Positions 10,847-21,129 of a stretch of DNA of 64,000 nt are shown piece after piece. Source of the DNA: CAVQJU01 sp963729215 (GTDB taxonomy: Bacteria > Acidobacteriota > Vicinamibacteria > Vicinamibacterales > CAVVIG01); contig CAVSND010000017.1 of the NCBI GenBank assembly GCA_963729215.1, positions 61,227 to 125,226 on the forward strand, in the 5' to 3' direction. The notes below the pieces were generated by a model. It was not told where the DNA came from. It did no database searches and saw nothing but the letters and a program-made list of their open reading frames with translations. The position numbers and the translations under genes are program-made. Numbering within the stretch: the stretch's first letter is position 1; each line of letters begins with the position of its first letter.

Positions 10847-12235
10847 CTATTTGTAGCGGCGCCCGTGCTTGATGACAATCGGCGGGTCGCGCAGCACAGC
10901 GATGTTCCGCAGGGGATCGCCGCGTACGGCGATGACGTCCGCGAACTTTCCTGCGCTGATCGACCCCGATTCCCGCTCGGCGCCCATCATCCGGGCCGCG
11001 TCGAGCGTCATCGAGCGGATGACCATCATCGGATCCATGCCGAGCTCGTGGACCCAGAGATCGGCCTCCATCCATGCCGCCTGGCCAGTGACCTCACCCC
11101 AACTCCCGACGTCCGTGCCGAACACAATCTCCACGCCCAACGCGCGGATCTGCGCCACTTTCCGTTTGACGGTCGCGTTGATCTCCTCTTGACTCTGGAC
11201 GGCGCTCCCACGAGTCGCCGCCGGCCCGCGAGTCCTGGCGGCGATAGCCTTGCGGACATCGTCGACGATCGGCTGCGGCAGTCCGACGAAATTGGCCGGG
11301 TCATCCAGGAACTCCGGGTTCGATGCGAGATAGGCCGCGTTCAACTGTCCGTTTCCGCCGGCCGTGATCGTCCAGTACAGCGGCGGGCCGCTCTTCACAC
11401 GATCGCGGATCATCTCGACGATGTCAGGAGGGTAGATCGGGGCTTGCGTGCGCAGATGCTGGAAATCGTCGACCCCCGCCCTCAGCCCCTGCCGAATCTC
11501 CCCGTCGCTGAAGGCATGGGCCGCGACCTTCCGGCCGTGCGCGTGCGCCTCGCTGACGATCGCCGTCATCTCCTCCGGCGCCAGCTGTTCGGCGTTGAGG
11601 ATCTTGATCCAGTCAACGCCCTCGTCGATCAATTGCCTGGTCTTCCCCCTGGCGTCTTCAGCGCCCGAGACATTCCACGTCTGTACGGCATTCGCGTTGC
11701 CTCCCTTCGTGAGCGCGGGCCCGGCCACGTAGAGGGTCGGCCCTGGTATCTCTCCGGTGGCGATCCGCTTCTTGACAGCGACAATCTCGCGCGGCGGCGC
11801 CGCCAGGTCGCGCGCGGTGGTCACACCGGCCATCAGCAACTGCTCGGCCGAGGCGGGCATGATCACACGCTCGAACTGCGGAGTGTAGGTGTCGAACCAG
11901 TAGCGCGCGTTCGGATGGCCGGCGTACATCAGGTGAACGTGCAGATCCCATAACCCGGGAAGGACCGTCAGTCCCTCGGACGAAATCACGTCGTACCCGC
12001 CAGGAACCGGGAGCGACTCGATCGTCCCGATCGCCTCGATCCGTTCGCCACGGATGAGGACGACGCTGTTACGAATACTTGCGCCACCCGTCCCGTCGAG
12101 CAACGTGCCGCCAACGAGAGCGATCGGCCTTCCCTGCGACGAACGCGCCGCCGGCTCCTGTTCAGCCAGCGCTGTCGTCATTCCGATGGCGGCAACGGTC
12201 GCGAGCCCAAACACGACAAATCGAAGTGTTTTCAT
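10847..12235 (-). CDS. Exported amidohydrolase (imidazolonepropionase-like)
   Basis: 462-residue metal-dependent amidohydrolase with signal peptide MKTLRFVVFGLATVAAIG. Family landmarks are visible in order: GGTLLDGTGG (small beta-sandwich), LPGLWDLHVHLMYAGH (HxH metal ligands), DWIKIL (the lysine normally carboxylated), KVAAHAFSDGE (histidine ligand) and VFGTDVG (catalytic aspartate). The ATG at 12235 is favoured; a GTG at 12244 is in frame. It follows the sulfatase gene by 11 nt. Environmental members hydrolyse dipeptides, lactams or carbamates; the substrate here is unknown. Confidence 0.85.
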   Translation of the reverse strand: MKTLRFVVFGLATVAAIGMTTALAEQEPAARSSQGRPIALVGGTLLDGTGGASIRNSVVLIRGERIEAIGTIESLPVPGGYDVISSEGLTVLPGLWDLHVHLMYAGHPNARYWFDTYTPQFERVIMPASAEQLLMAGVTTARDLAAPPREIVAVKKRIATGEIPGPTLYVAGPALTKGGNANAVQTWNVSGAEDARGKTRQLIDEGVDWIKILNAEQLAPEEMTAIVSEAHAHGRKVAAHAFSDGEIRQGLRAGVDDFQHLRTQAPIYPPDIVEMIRDRVKSGPPLYWTITAGGNGQLNAAYLASNPEFLDDPANFVGLPQPIVDDVRKAIAARTRGPAATRGSAVQSQEEINATVKRKVAQIRALGVEIVFGTDVGSWGEVTGQAAWMEADLWVHELGMDPMMVIRSMTLDAARMMGAERESGSISAGKFADVIAVRGDPLRNIAVLRDPPIVIKHGRRYK

Positions 12236-12246
12236 CCGGACCACCC

Positions 12247-13624
12247 CTATTTCACTGCCTTCGCATCGGCATCCACGCTGCGCGCCCAGTCACCGAGCAG
12301 GGTTCGAAGACGACGGACGATGTCCGGCCTTTGCGCCGTACGGTCGTGGCGCTCGCCGATGTCGTCGCGCAGGTTGAAGAGCAGCAGGTGGTTCGCGTCA
12401 ACCACGAGCTTCCAGTCGCCCTGGCGAACGGCCTGCTGCGTCCGGTTGGAGTTGGGCGCGGACCGCCAGAAGAACGTCCGCTCCTGCCTCGGCGCGCGCC
12501 CTTCGAGAATCGGGAGGAGGTTGATCCCCTCGTAGCTCGTCGGGACCTCTATCTCGGCTGCTGCAAGAATCGACGCGCTCCAGTCGAAGGTAATGGCGGG
12601 CTGATCCGAGACGCTGCCGGCGCGGATGCGCCCGGGCCACTTGACGATCGCCGGCACACGGATCCCGCCCTCCCAGACGGTCCACTTCCGGTTGAAGAGC
12701 GGGCCGCCGTTCGACAGCCACTCGCCGCCGTTGTCGTTCGTGAAGATGACGATCGTGTTGTCGGTCAGGCCGAGTCGCGCGACGGTCTGCAGAATCCGCC
12801 CGACGCCGCTGTCCACGGCTTCGAGCATCGCTGCGTAGTCGGCGCGCGTCGGCGGATTCTCGGCGTCCGCCGTCACGTGCGCGCCGCTGCCCGGGCGCCG
12901 GCGACGGGCGATCGGGCCGGTTGTACGGCCAGTGCGGAGCGTTATAGGCGACATCGAGGAAGAACGGCTGGGCGGCCGACGCGCTCTGTTCGACGAACTG
13001 GATCGATCGCTCGGTGATGAGCGTGGTCAGATACTGTCCGGTCAGCGAGATCTTCGTCTCGTCTTCCCAGAGATCCTCGGACCCGGGCCCGCGATTGTGA
13101 TGCCAGTAGTCAACGTGGCTGCCCATCAGGCCGAAGAAATGGTCGAACCCGTGTGCGCGTGGGCCGCCGTTTCTTGCTCCGCCCGTGACAGTGCCGCCCA
13201 GATGCCACTTGCCGATCAGCCCGGTCCGATAGCCGCCGTTCTTCAGCAATTGCGGCAGCGACGAGCCGCTGACGGCAAGCCCGCGTGTGCCTTCCGGTCC
13301 GAGCGCGGTCTCGATCGCGCCGCGCTGAGGATATCGGCCGCTGATGAGTGCCGCACGCGTCGGGCTGCACAGCACGCCGTTGGCGTACGCGTCGGTGAGC
13401 CGCACGCCGTCCCTGGCCAGACGATCGAGGGTGGGCGTCTTGATGTCCTTGCCACCGTAGCTGCCAAGATCCGCGTACCCCATGTCGTCGGTCATGATCA
13501 GAATCACGTTGGGGCGTGACGACGCGGCGGACGGGGAACGCTGCTGAGAACGTGTATCTGCCGCGAGCAGCGCCAGCAGCACACACGCGCACGTCACAAC
13601 GCCGATCGGTCCTGGTCTGGTCAT
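12247..13624 (-). CDS. Secreted type I arylsulfatase (one frameshift)
   Basis: Reconstructed protein of about 458 residues: signal peptide, then PNVILIMTDDMGYADLG (metal-binding DD) and the formylglycine motif CSPTR with Cys86, followed by the GKWHLGG signature. The cysteine must be oxidised to formylglycine, and a formylglycine-generating enzyme is encoded at 62662-63858. A break near 12905 separates NAPHWPYNRP from the part carrying TNDNGGEWLSNGGPLFNRKW. The start ATG overlaps the stop of the upstream esterase (ATGA), indicating coupled translation. Sulfated substrate unknown. Confidence 0.85.
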
Positions 13625-14502
13625 CTGAGTCTCCGGGCAGTCAGCCACTCGAGCAGCCGGTCGTTCCAGGAATCAACCGGCAGCCCGCGCTTCGTCATCC
13701 CGAAGCCGGCGCTGACCTGATCGTAGACATGGATCTCTGCGGGCTTGCCCGCGGCCTTCCACGCCGCGAACAGTGCCAGGCAGCCGTTGGTCACGTTGAA
13801 ATGTGACGAACCGACCGCGATGAAGAGCGGCGGCGCGTGCGCGGGCACGTTGACGTCCTGCAGCGATGGCCCGTAGAGCGAGACGAGGAAGTCCGGCGAC
13901 GCGTCCGAACGCTCGGCCAGTGACGTCCCGACGGCAATGCCACCGCCGGCAGAAAACCCCATGATGCCGACGCGCGCGGGATCGATCCGCCAGGCCGCTG
14001 CATTCTGCCGCGCAAGGCGCAGCGCCTGCTGCGCATCGGCGATCCCCATGTGCAGCACCTCCCGCAGCGCCGGATCGTCGGGCTCGGGGTTGGCGTTGCC
14101 GTTACGAATCTCCAGTTCCTTCCGCGGCCCCGCTCCAGCGACCCCGAGACCCGGCGGCGGCGCACCACGCCCGCGGCCGCTCGCGGGCATCGTCTGCAAC
14201 GTCCGGTACTTCAGCACCAGCGCCGCAATGCCCTTGGTGTTCAACCACTGCGCAACCTTGACGCCCTCATTGTCCCACCCGAGGAGCCGCAGTGCTCCGC
14301 CGGGAGCGACGACGACGGCGGTTCCGGTCGCGCTTTCCGCGGCAGGAAGGAAGACCGTCACCGTCGGATCGCTGACGTTGGTGATCGTCCGGTCGCCCGT
14401 GGGTGAGGTCGTCGTGGCCTCGGGAACGGTCCAGCGCTCCGAGCCCGGAGCTTTGCCGGGCCAGAGGCGGATCTCCTGCGGCACCTGTGCGCGGCTACGC
14501 AT
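13621..14502 (-). CDS. Alpha/beta hydrolase, BD-FAE/acetyl-xylan-esterase-like, catalytic His apparently lost
   Basis: About 293 residues from MRSRAQVPQEIRLWPGKAPG; the true start may lie further upstream because the preceding GIGLLA looks like the tail of a signal peptide. The fold signatures are VVVAPGGALRLLGWDNEG (oxyanion region) and the nucleophile Ser in GFSAGGG. Relatives carry a GGHGFG loop with the catalytic histidine near the C-terminus; here the same place reads QVSAGFGM, with no histidine. Either the enzyme uses another residue or the activity is impaired. Stop and start overlap the sulfatase (ATGA), suggesting that the two de-esterify and desulfate the same material. Confidence 0.7.
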   Translation of the reverse strand: MRSRAQVPQEIRLWPGKAPGSERWTVPEATTTSPTGDRTITNVSDPTVTVFLPAAESATGTAVVVAPGGALRLLGWDNEGVKVAQWLNTKGIAALVLKYRTLQTMPASGRGRGAPPPGLGVAGAGPRKELEIRNGNANPEPDDPALREVLHMGIADAQQALRLARQNAAAWRIDPARVGIMGFSAGGGIAVGTSLAERSDASPDFLVSLYGPSLQDVNVPAHAPPLFIAVGSSHFNVTNGCLALFAAWKAAGKPAEIHVYDQVSAGFGMTKRGLPVDSWNDRLLEWLTARRLR

Positions 14503-15361
14503 CGCCAGCAGTCCGATACCGGACGGCGGTCGATCGACATGTCGTCCTACTGCCCTGACGATTGAAGAACTCGAAGATCCGCGGCCACACCATCGGCACC
14601 ATGCTTCCGTGGTTGCCGTCCACCTCGAGGTACTCGAACGCAAAACCGCGCTCGCGCATGTAACGCGCCAGCACGCGGCTGCCCTCGAGCGACGGCGTCG
14701 CGCCGGTGCCCTCGGTCATGAAGATCGGCAGTCGCCTGATCCGATCGAACGGATACGTCGCCTCGTCGACGAACGGCCCCGACATCGGCGCCACCGCGCG
14801 CCACCGCTCGGGATACCGGGCCGCCAGGTGCCACGCGCCGCCGCTGCCCATCGAGTGACCGGCGAGGTACGTGCGCGAGCGATCGGCGCCGTATTCCTCG
14901 GTGACGATCTCCAGCGCGGTCATGACCTCGAGTTCGCTCAGATTGAGCTCGCGCTGACGCGCCGGCGTGACGGCGGCACGCTGCGAGGCGGCCGCCGCGG
15001 TCTGCCCGAAGACCGCCGGCAGCCGAAGCGGATTGCCATAGGCGCCGAGCGGCGTGAACCCCAGCGGCGAGACGACGATGTAGCCGTGCTGCTCGGCGAG
15101 TTTCATCAGCAGGCCATCGGCCTGATCCAGATACGTGCCCTCGTTTGCGCCGGCGCCATGCAGCATCAGGATGATCGGCAGCGACGCCTTCCCATCCCAC
15201 GTCTTCGGGACGTAGACGCGATACGGCATCTGCTGGCCCGTCGGCGCAAAGACATACTGCCGGCGCTGGTCGCCGGTGGCACGCGCGGACGGCGCCTGGG
15301 CGGAGATGGTGAGGTTCAGCGCAACCAGCGCGCAGATACACGTCACGAATTGTCGGTTCAT
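14495..15361 (-). CDS. Secreted prolyl-oligopeptidase-type esterase
   Basis: About 288 residues, starting at MNRQFVTCICALVALNL, an export signal. The sequence shows LPIILMLHGAGANEGTYL, the nucleophile in AGHSMGSGG and a C-terminal EVDGNHGSMVP carrying the likely catalytic histidine, the pattern of PHB-depolymerase or dienelactone-hydrolase-like esterases. The raw frame ends at 14495; an alternative frame gives a TAG at 14547, so the last residues are uncertain. The start overlaps the stop of the MFS gene (ATGA). A related esterase is at 50517-51465. Confidence 0.75.
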   Translation of the reverse strand: MNRQFVTCICALVALNLTISAQAPSARATGDQRRQYVFAPTGQQMPYRVYVPKTWDGKASLPIILMLHGAGANEGTYLDQADGLLMKLAEQHGYIVVSPLGFTPLGAYGNPLRLPAVFGQTAAAASQRAAVTPARQRELNLSELEVMTALEIVTEEYGADRSRTYLAGHSMGSGGAWHLAARYPERWRAVAPMSGPFVDEATYPFDRIRRLPIFMTEGTGATPSLEGSRVLARYMRERGFAFEYLEVDGNHGSMVPMVWPRIFEFFNRQGSRTTCRSTAVRYRTAGDA

Positions 15362-16568
15362 ATTGTCGTCGCTCCTCGCGTCATCCGGTAGAGCACGGCG
15401 ATGAGAGTCAGCGTGAGGACGTCGGCGATCGGCCACCATGTAGAAGCCGGCCGCAAACGATCCGGTCAGGTCGCGCAGGATGCCGAGCATCTGAGGACCG
15501 AAGTATCCGAACAGGCCGGCGCCGAGGCTGACGACGCCCATCGCATGGCCCGCCTCGTGGCGCGGCATCACCGCGCCGGCGAGGCCGTACAACTGGTTCG
15601 CGGCGGTGAAGCCGAAGCCGATCACCGTCGCCGTCGCCACGCGGAAGATCAGCAGGTTCTCGATGGCCAACGACGCGGATGCGACGGACAGCATGATGAA
15701 CACGGCGCCGAGCACGACGAGCTTGTTGAAGCGGTCGGCCAGCAGGCCGACGCCGAGATTCACCACGATCGCGGTGAGGTAGCCGGTGCTGATGATGACT
15801 CCCGCCGCCGTCGCGTCGAGACCGTACAGCGCCTTCGCCACGCTCGGGACGAAGTAGGTCACGGTGAACTGCCCGAAGCCGCCGAGCCCGACGATCAGCG
15901 CGAGCATCCACACGACGGGCGAGAGAAAGGCGCTCCGGCTGGCGGCGCCGTGCACGGTCTGCCGCCGGCGCTCTTCGGGTCATCGGACGTCGGCCGATAG
16001 AACAGCCAGAACACGGTTGCGCCGACCACCGCCATCGCTGCGTAGCCGAGGATGGCGAGGCGCCAGCCGAACTCGCCGACGAGCATCCCCCCGAGCGGAG
16101 CGCCGACGACGGACGCCAGCGCCGATGTCGCGCCGAGCACGCCCATCGTGCGGCCGCGCAGCGATGGGGGCGCGGTGAGCGCGACGGCGATGAGCACGCT
16201 GACGAACGCAAACCGGTAGCCGAAGATCGTCAGGCCCCGGAACGCGATCGCCGACCCGAAGCTCCGACGCCTCTCCGAGCAGCACGCTGCCCGCGGCCAC
16301 GCCAAGCAGTCCGATGCCGAGCACGTGCTTCTCGCCGAAGCGCCTGGCGCTGACGCCGGCCGGCACGCTGAGCAGCATCGCCAGCAGGCCGTACAGCCCG
16401 GTGAAGAGTCCGAGCTGCGTGTAGCTCATGCCGAACTCCTGCTGGATCGACGGCAGGAGCGGCGAGAACCCGAGGTTCGACAACTGCAGCGCAAACATGG
16501 CGATGAGCGTCGCCGCGAAGGGCAGCAGCCAGTTCGCCGGCGGCCGCCGGCAGAACGGTCGTCGTCAC
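15358..16568 (-). CDS. MFS transporter (several frameshifts)
   Basis: Inner-membrane major facilitator of about 400 residues when frames are joined. Hydrophobic segments appear in the expected order: FALQLSNLGF, GLYGLLAMLLSVPAG, the half-way loop after RFGEKHVLGIGLLG, LRGRTMGVLGATSALASVVG, FGQFTVTYFVPSVAKALYG and GFGFTAANQLYGLAG. Breaks fall near 16545, 16300, 15960 and 15440; the last restores the ending LTLTLIAVLYRMTRGA. The GTG at 16568 overlaps the stop of the dehydratase subunit. It sits between the 2-hydroxyacyl-CoA dehydratase genes and an esterase, so it may import the hydroxy acid or its ester; that is inference. Confidence 0.75.
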
Positions 16569-17834
16569 TGCAGCACCCGCGTCTCGAGAAACGAGCGGAC
16601 GCCGGCGCGCGCGCCGTCCGCATCCCACTCGCGCGCATCGACGACGTCGGCGTCGATCGGCAGAACCGGGATACCCGCGTCCTCGAGCGCACGCTCGATG
16701 AAGAGGCGCCCGGTGCCCGCCGGCTTCATGCTGCGCGGGCGCAGGACGAGGGCGCCGTCGATCCGATGCTCGCGTGCCTGGTGCACGATCCACTCGGCGG
16801 CCCACGGCGGATTGTGCAGGTACTCGTTGAAGCTTGCCGTGCGGCTGGCCAGCGCGGCCATCGGATCGTCGAGGCCATAGCGGATGTAGCCGTCGGGGCC
16901 GAACGCGAGGTACATCGACCAGACGAAGACCGCGCGGTGCGACGCCTCGAACGCGGTGTAGAACGCGGTGTCGTGCCAAAGGCCCGCGCCGATCCACATC
17001 AGCCGCGCGCGCTCGCCCGGGCAGGCCGCGACGCCATCGTCCACGCGCTGCTTCACTTCGTCGTGGAACGCGCGCGCGTGGGCGAGCGCCCACTCGCTGC
17101 CCCGCACCCACTGCGTGGCCATCACGTTGGTGATCTGCTCCGTCATCCGCACCGGGCACTCCGGCGCCGCCGCGATCAGGCGGCGCACGGCGTCGAACAC
17201 CTCCTCCTGTTGGTTGACCAGCTCGAGACGTTCGCGCAGGGCATCGCGATCGAGACGCACGGCCGCTGATCGCCTCGAGACGCTCGACGAGCCTCTCCAG
17301 CGTGGCGACCACGAACGCAAGCCGGTGCGGCTCCACGAGCTCGCGCCAGTTGTGCCGGCCGAGTTCCCACCAACGCGGCGGCAGATCGCCGGCGCCCGGA
17401 TGATCGATCTCGAAGAGCTCGGCGCCGAAGTTGTCGGCCCACAACTGAGAAGACGCGGTGAATGCAGTCGCACGTGAGCCGGGCGCACAGCAGCCGGGGC
17501 GTCGGCAGTCCGCCCCAGGGCGAGTCACCTGCGTCTCGGATAGCGCGTCGAGGCGTAGCCAAGACTGCAGTAGCGGCACAGATCGCCATGGAGGCCGTCG
17601 GCGTCCATGGCGTCGAGAAACTTCGGCGCCTGGCGTTTGGCGGCAACGATCGCCGCCCACCACTGGTTGCTGACCGCGGGAATGTCCACGAGGTCGAACA
17701 GCTCGAACGGCACGTCGGCCTGCAGCAGCGCATACGGCTGGCGATCGTCGAACACGCGGCGGCGCAGGTCGGCAAACCACTGCTTCTGGAACGCCGATGC
17801 CGCCACCGTCGCCTCGAGCTGCTTGTCAGCCATG
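16565..17834 (-). CDS. 2-hydroxyacyl-CoA dehydratase subunit (HgdB/FldC-like), three frameshifts
   Basis: Reconstructed subunit of about 422 residues of the 2-hydroxyglutaryl-CoA dehydratase D-component/benzoyl-CoA reductase family. These enzymes eliminate water from (R)-2-hydroxyacyl-CoA using a [4Fe-4S] cluster and a ketyl radical. Visible: VDIPAVSNQWWAAIVAAKR, the cysteine cluster HGDLCRYCSLGY, WWELGRHNWRELVEP and, near the end, DGALVLRPRSMKPAG. Breaks lie near 17530, 17450 and 17270. Its ATG overlaps the end of the sister subunit by 8 nt. No activator ATPase (HgdC/FldI type) is seen nearby, although the family normally requires one. Confidence 0.8.
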
Positions 17835-18896
17835 CCGCGCCTCCTGCAGTTGCGAGGCAGCGGACACCATCGCGTCGAGCGCGGCGTGATCGGCAGGGGT
17901 TGGCGCTCTGATACTGGATCGCCGCGAAGACAGACGTGTGGAATGCGACGCGCCTTCAGCACGTCGCGCAGCGCCGGATAGTCCCAACCGAACACCGCGT
18001 CGTCCGGGGGCAGCGACACGACGACGGCATCGACCTCGTCGAGCATGCTCTCCGTCCAGCGGCGCAGCGAGTCAACGGGTGTGCGCGCACCGATCGAGTC
18101 GGCTCGATACTTGTCGGCGAGCGCGGCAACCGGGTCGTCGTCGATCCGCACGTCTCTCCCGGCGGCGCCGCTTCCCCACGGGCCGACTTCGGCAACGACG
18201 ACGGCGCCGTGAGATTCGATGGCCTCGTGCAGTGTGTGGCCATCCACAGGCGCTCCCGTGAGCAGCACGCGTGGGCCGGCGAGCGGTGGGCGCGCCGCGA
18301 TCCTGCTCGCAGCGTCGCTCGCCATCTCCACGTAGCGATCCGGATCCATCTCCCAGAATGCCGCGAGTAATGGGAAGACTTCGGTTCCCGTCGACGCGCG
18401 GAACGATGCGGCGAAGCGCGACCAGGCGCCTGGCCGCTGCACGGGCGGCATTCGCTCGCGTGATCTCCCGGCGGAGATCGTCGGCAGAAGGCATCCGGCC
18501 CGAAGCCGAGGCCAGCTCGTCGAGCAGTGCGCGCGTGCGCGCCACGTCGTGATTCCGCACGTCCGCGCCGCGCGACTGCAGCAGATCGAACAGGACGACG
18601 GGCGCGAGCGCTGTCGCCACTCCCCTGCGCACAAACTCACGCAGGTAGAGGAAGCACTTGTAGTCGGCGTCCGACGTGCGTGGGATGACGATGCGCGCCG
18701 CATGAGACAGACGTCCTGTCAGCGCGTCCTCGACAAGATGGCGAAGCCGGCTCGGAAAGATGCCCGGCTCGAGATGCGCGTCGGCCGCAGGCGTCGGGTC
18801 TGAGGCTCCACGGGCCATCACCGCGCGGAAACCAGCCGCGCGGACGATCTCGACTGGAACCGAGGGCCACGAAGCAACGACGCAGGGCTCCTGCAC
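17827..18896 (-). CDS. 2-hydroxyacyl-CoA dehydratase subunit (HgdA/FldB-like), two frameshifts
   Basis: Second, homologous subunit of the dehydratase, about 356 residues. It begins at a GTG nine nt after the CoA-transferase stop. The N-terminus VASWPSVPVEIVRAAGFRAV is the family start, where cysteine or serine residues face the cluster. Later come IVIPRTSDADYKCFLYLREF, RVLLTGAPVDGHTLHEAIE and DAVVVSLPPDDAVFGWDYPA. Breaks near 18400 and 17905; joining the last one gives PADHAALDAMVSAASQLQEA and a TGA at 17827. The pairing with a class III CoA-transferase mirrors fldABC of amino-acid fermenters. Confidence 0.78.
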
Positions 18897-18905
18897 GCGC
18901 GTCTC

Positions 18906-20161
18906 TCAGATGATGCCCGCGACCTGCAGCTGCTCCACGCCGGCAGCACCGTATCCGAGCCAATCGCCGTAGACGAGCGCGTTGTCCTGGCCGACGGACG
19001 GCGCTGGACGCACGCATCCCGCGCTGGCGTCTGAGAAGGTGATCGGGACGCCCATGCCGACGACGTCGGCCACGCGCCCGAACTGCGGGTGCTCCAGCGG
19101 CACCGTCTCACCCCGCGCCAGCACGCGCGGGTCGCGGACCGCCTCGCGAGGAGAACGCACTTCTGCCGCCGGCACGCTGTGTCGTGCAAGCAGCGGCAGG
19201 AGTTCGGCCGTCGAAAGCGTGCGCGTGAACGTCTCGATGTGCGCATTCATCTCGTCCACGTGTGCCACGCGGGCATCGCGCGTCGCGAAGCGCGGGTCGT
19301 GTTCGAACTCGGGGTGCCCGATGGCGGCGAAGACACCGCGGGCGAACTGCTCGGTCGGCGCGCAGATCGCCACGTGGCCGTCGGCCGACTCGTAGATGCC
19401 AAACGGCGTCAGGCGCGGGACGACGCGGCCGGTGCGCTGCGGCAGTCCGCAGGCCTCGAGCAGGTCGAAGGGCTCGGCCGCGACGAGTGACGTCAGGACG
19501 CCGAGCATCGAGACGTCCACGTGCTGACCGGTGCCGGTGGCCTCCCGTTGCCGGAGCGCCGCGAGAATGCCGACCACGCCGAAGACCGGTGCGACCAGAT
19601 CCGCCACCGGCACGCCGACGCGGACCGGCGGCTCTTCGGGGGTGCCCGACGTCATCATCAGCCCGCTCAATGCCTGGATGATGGTGTCCATGGCCTTGCC
19701 GGTGCCTGGGGCTTGCGCTCGCACCGAAGCCGGAGATCGAGCAGTAGATCACACGCGGGTTGATCGACCGCGCGAACGGATACCCGACGCCGAGCCGCTC
19801 GAGCGTTCCGGCGCTGAAGTTTTCGACGACGATGTCGGCCTGGCGCAGCAGGCGGGCAAACACGTCACGGGCGCCCGGCTGTTTCAAGTTGAGCGTGACG
19901 CCGTACTTGCCGCGAAGCCGGTTCAGCGCCGACACGGAAACATCGTCCGGGCTGCGTGCGGCCGAGCGACACGCCGTCGCGCCCGAGGTACGGGGGGTTC
20001 TGCCGGCACGGATCGGGCGACTCGGGGTTCTCGATCTTGATGACGCGCGCGCCGAGGCCAGCCAGGAGGAACGTGGCAAACGGCCCCGCGAGCGCCAGCG
20101 TGAGATCGAGCACCGTGAGGCCTGCCAGCGGGCCGCGCGGTGGCGTGTTGTCGCTCGACAT
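18906..20161 (-). CDS. CaiB/BaiF family (class III) CoA-transferase, two frameshifts
   Basis: About 417 residues starting at MSSDNTPPRGPLAGLTVLDL. Class III CoA-transferases move CoA between carboxylic acids through an aspartyl-CoA anhydride. The start LDLTLALAGPFATFLLAGLG, the segment YGVTLNLKQPGARDVFARLL and the catalytic-aspartate region MDTIIQALSGLM are all present; the C-terminal domain (FGIYESADGHVAICAPTE) is intact. Breaks near 19960 and 19715. It probably activates the 2-hydroxy acid for the dehydratase encoded directly downstream, as FldA or HadA do. That assignment rests on gene order. Confidence 0.82.
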
Positions 20162-20199
20162 CGTGTGGCCGGAGTCTACCGGTCCGGCGCCGGATGCGG

Positions 20200-21129
20200 C
20201 TAAGACTTTCTGCGCCGTCCGGTGAGACGTGCGACGTCTTTCCTGATCGGCACCGACTGCCGGACGAGATCGACGAAGGTGCGGACGAGCGGTGAGGCAT
20301 TGCCGGCTTTCCAGGCGACGACAATCGACACCGTCGGGACAGGGTCGTAGGCGAGTGGCTTGAGGACCACGCCAGGGGGCAGCAGCGCGCCGACCGAGTC
20401 GGGCAGCAGCGCGAATCCAAGGCCCTCCTGCACGAGCTGCAGGTGGCCGAGCACATTGTCGGCGCTCGAGACGGCCTGCATCCGGATGCGCGCCTGCCGG
20501 TAGAGCGCGGCGATCGCATCGTGCAGCGCGGGCGCAAGCGCCCGATCCATCGTGATGCACGGCAGATCGTGCAGGAGGTGCACCGGGATGCGTTTGCGTC
20601 TGGCCAATGCGTGGTGCGCGGGCAGCACGACGACGATCTGCTCGCGCAGGAGATCGATGACCTCGAGTCCCTCGACGTCCAGCGGCCCGCGCATGAACGC
20701 CACGTCAAGGGCCCCCGTCCGCAGCCCGGTGACGGGCTCGACGGCGTACCTGCTGTGCAGGATGAGGCGGAGGTGAGGCAGGTGCGTGGTGACGAGCGGG
20801 CGCAGTGGCGGAAGGATTCGGACGTCGGCTGCCGGAAAGGTTCCGACCGACAGATCGCCGGCGCGCCCTTCGGCCGCCTGCTTCGCGAGCCGCCCCGCAT
20901 GCTCGATGCGACCGAGGATGTCTTTCGTCTCGCGCAGGAAGGCGCGGCCGGCGTCCGTCAGCGCCACGTGATGACGGCTCCGATCGAGGAGCGCGACGCC
21001 AACCTCCGACTCGAGCTGCCGGATCTGCTGGCTGAGCGACGGTTGTGAGGTGTTCAGCCGGGTCGCGGCGCGCGTGAAGTTCAGCTCGTCGGCCACCGCG
21101 ACGAAGTACCTGAGATGCCGGAGTTCCAC
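20200..21129 (-). CDS. LysR-family transcriptional regulator
   Basis: Intact 309-residue LysR regulator. The winged helix-turn-helix is at residues 1-60 (MELRHLRYFVAVADELNFTR, then SQPSLSQQIRQLESEVGVAL) and an effector-binding domain follows from about residue 90. It reads in the same direction as the CoA-transferase and dehydratase genes and ends 38 nt before them, so it is probably their regulator and may be co-transcribed with them. The effector could be a hydroxy acid or aromatic compound; not shown. Confidence 0.88.
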   Translation of the reverse strand: MELRHLRYFVAVADELNFTRAATRLNTSQPSLSQQIRQLESEVGVALLDRSRHHVALTDAGRAFLRETKDILGRIEHAGRLAKQAAEGRAGDLSVGTFPAADVRILPPLRPLVTTHLPHLRLILHSRYAVEPVTGLRTGALDVAFMRGPLDVEGLEVIDLLREQIVVVLPAHHALARRKRIPVHLLHDLPCITMDRALAPALHDAIAALYRQARIRMQAVSSADNVLGHLQLVQEGLGFALLPDSVGALLPPGVVLKPLAYDPVPTVSIVVAWKAGNASPLVRTFVDLVRQSVPIRKDVARLTGRRRKS

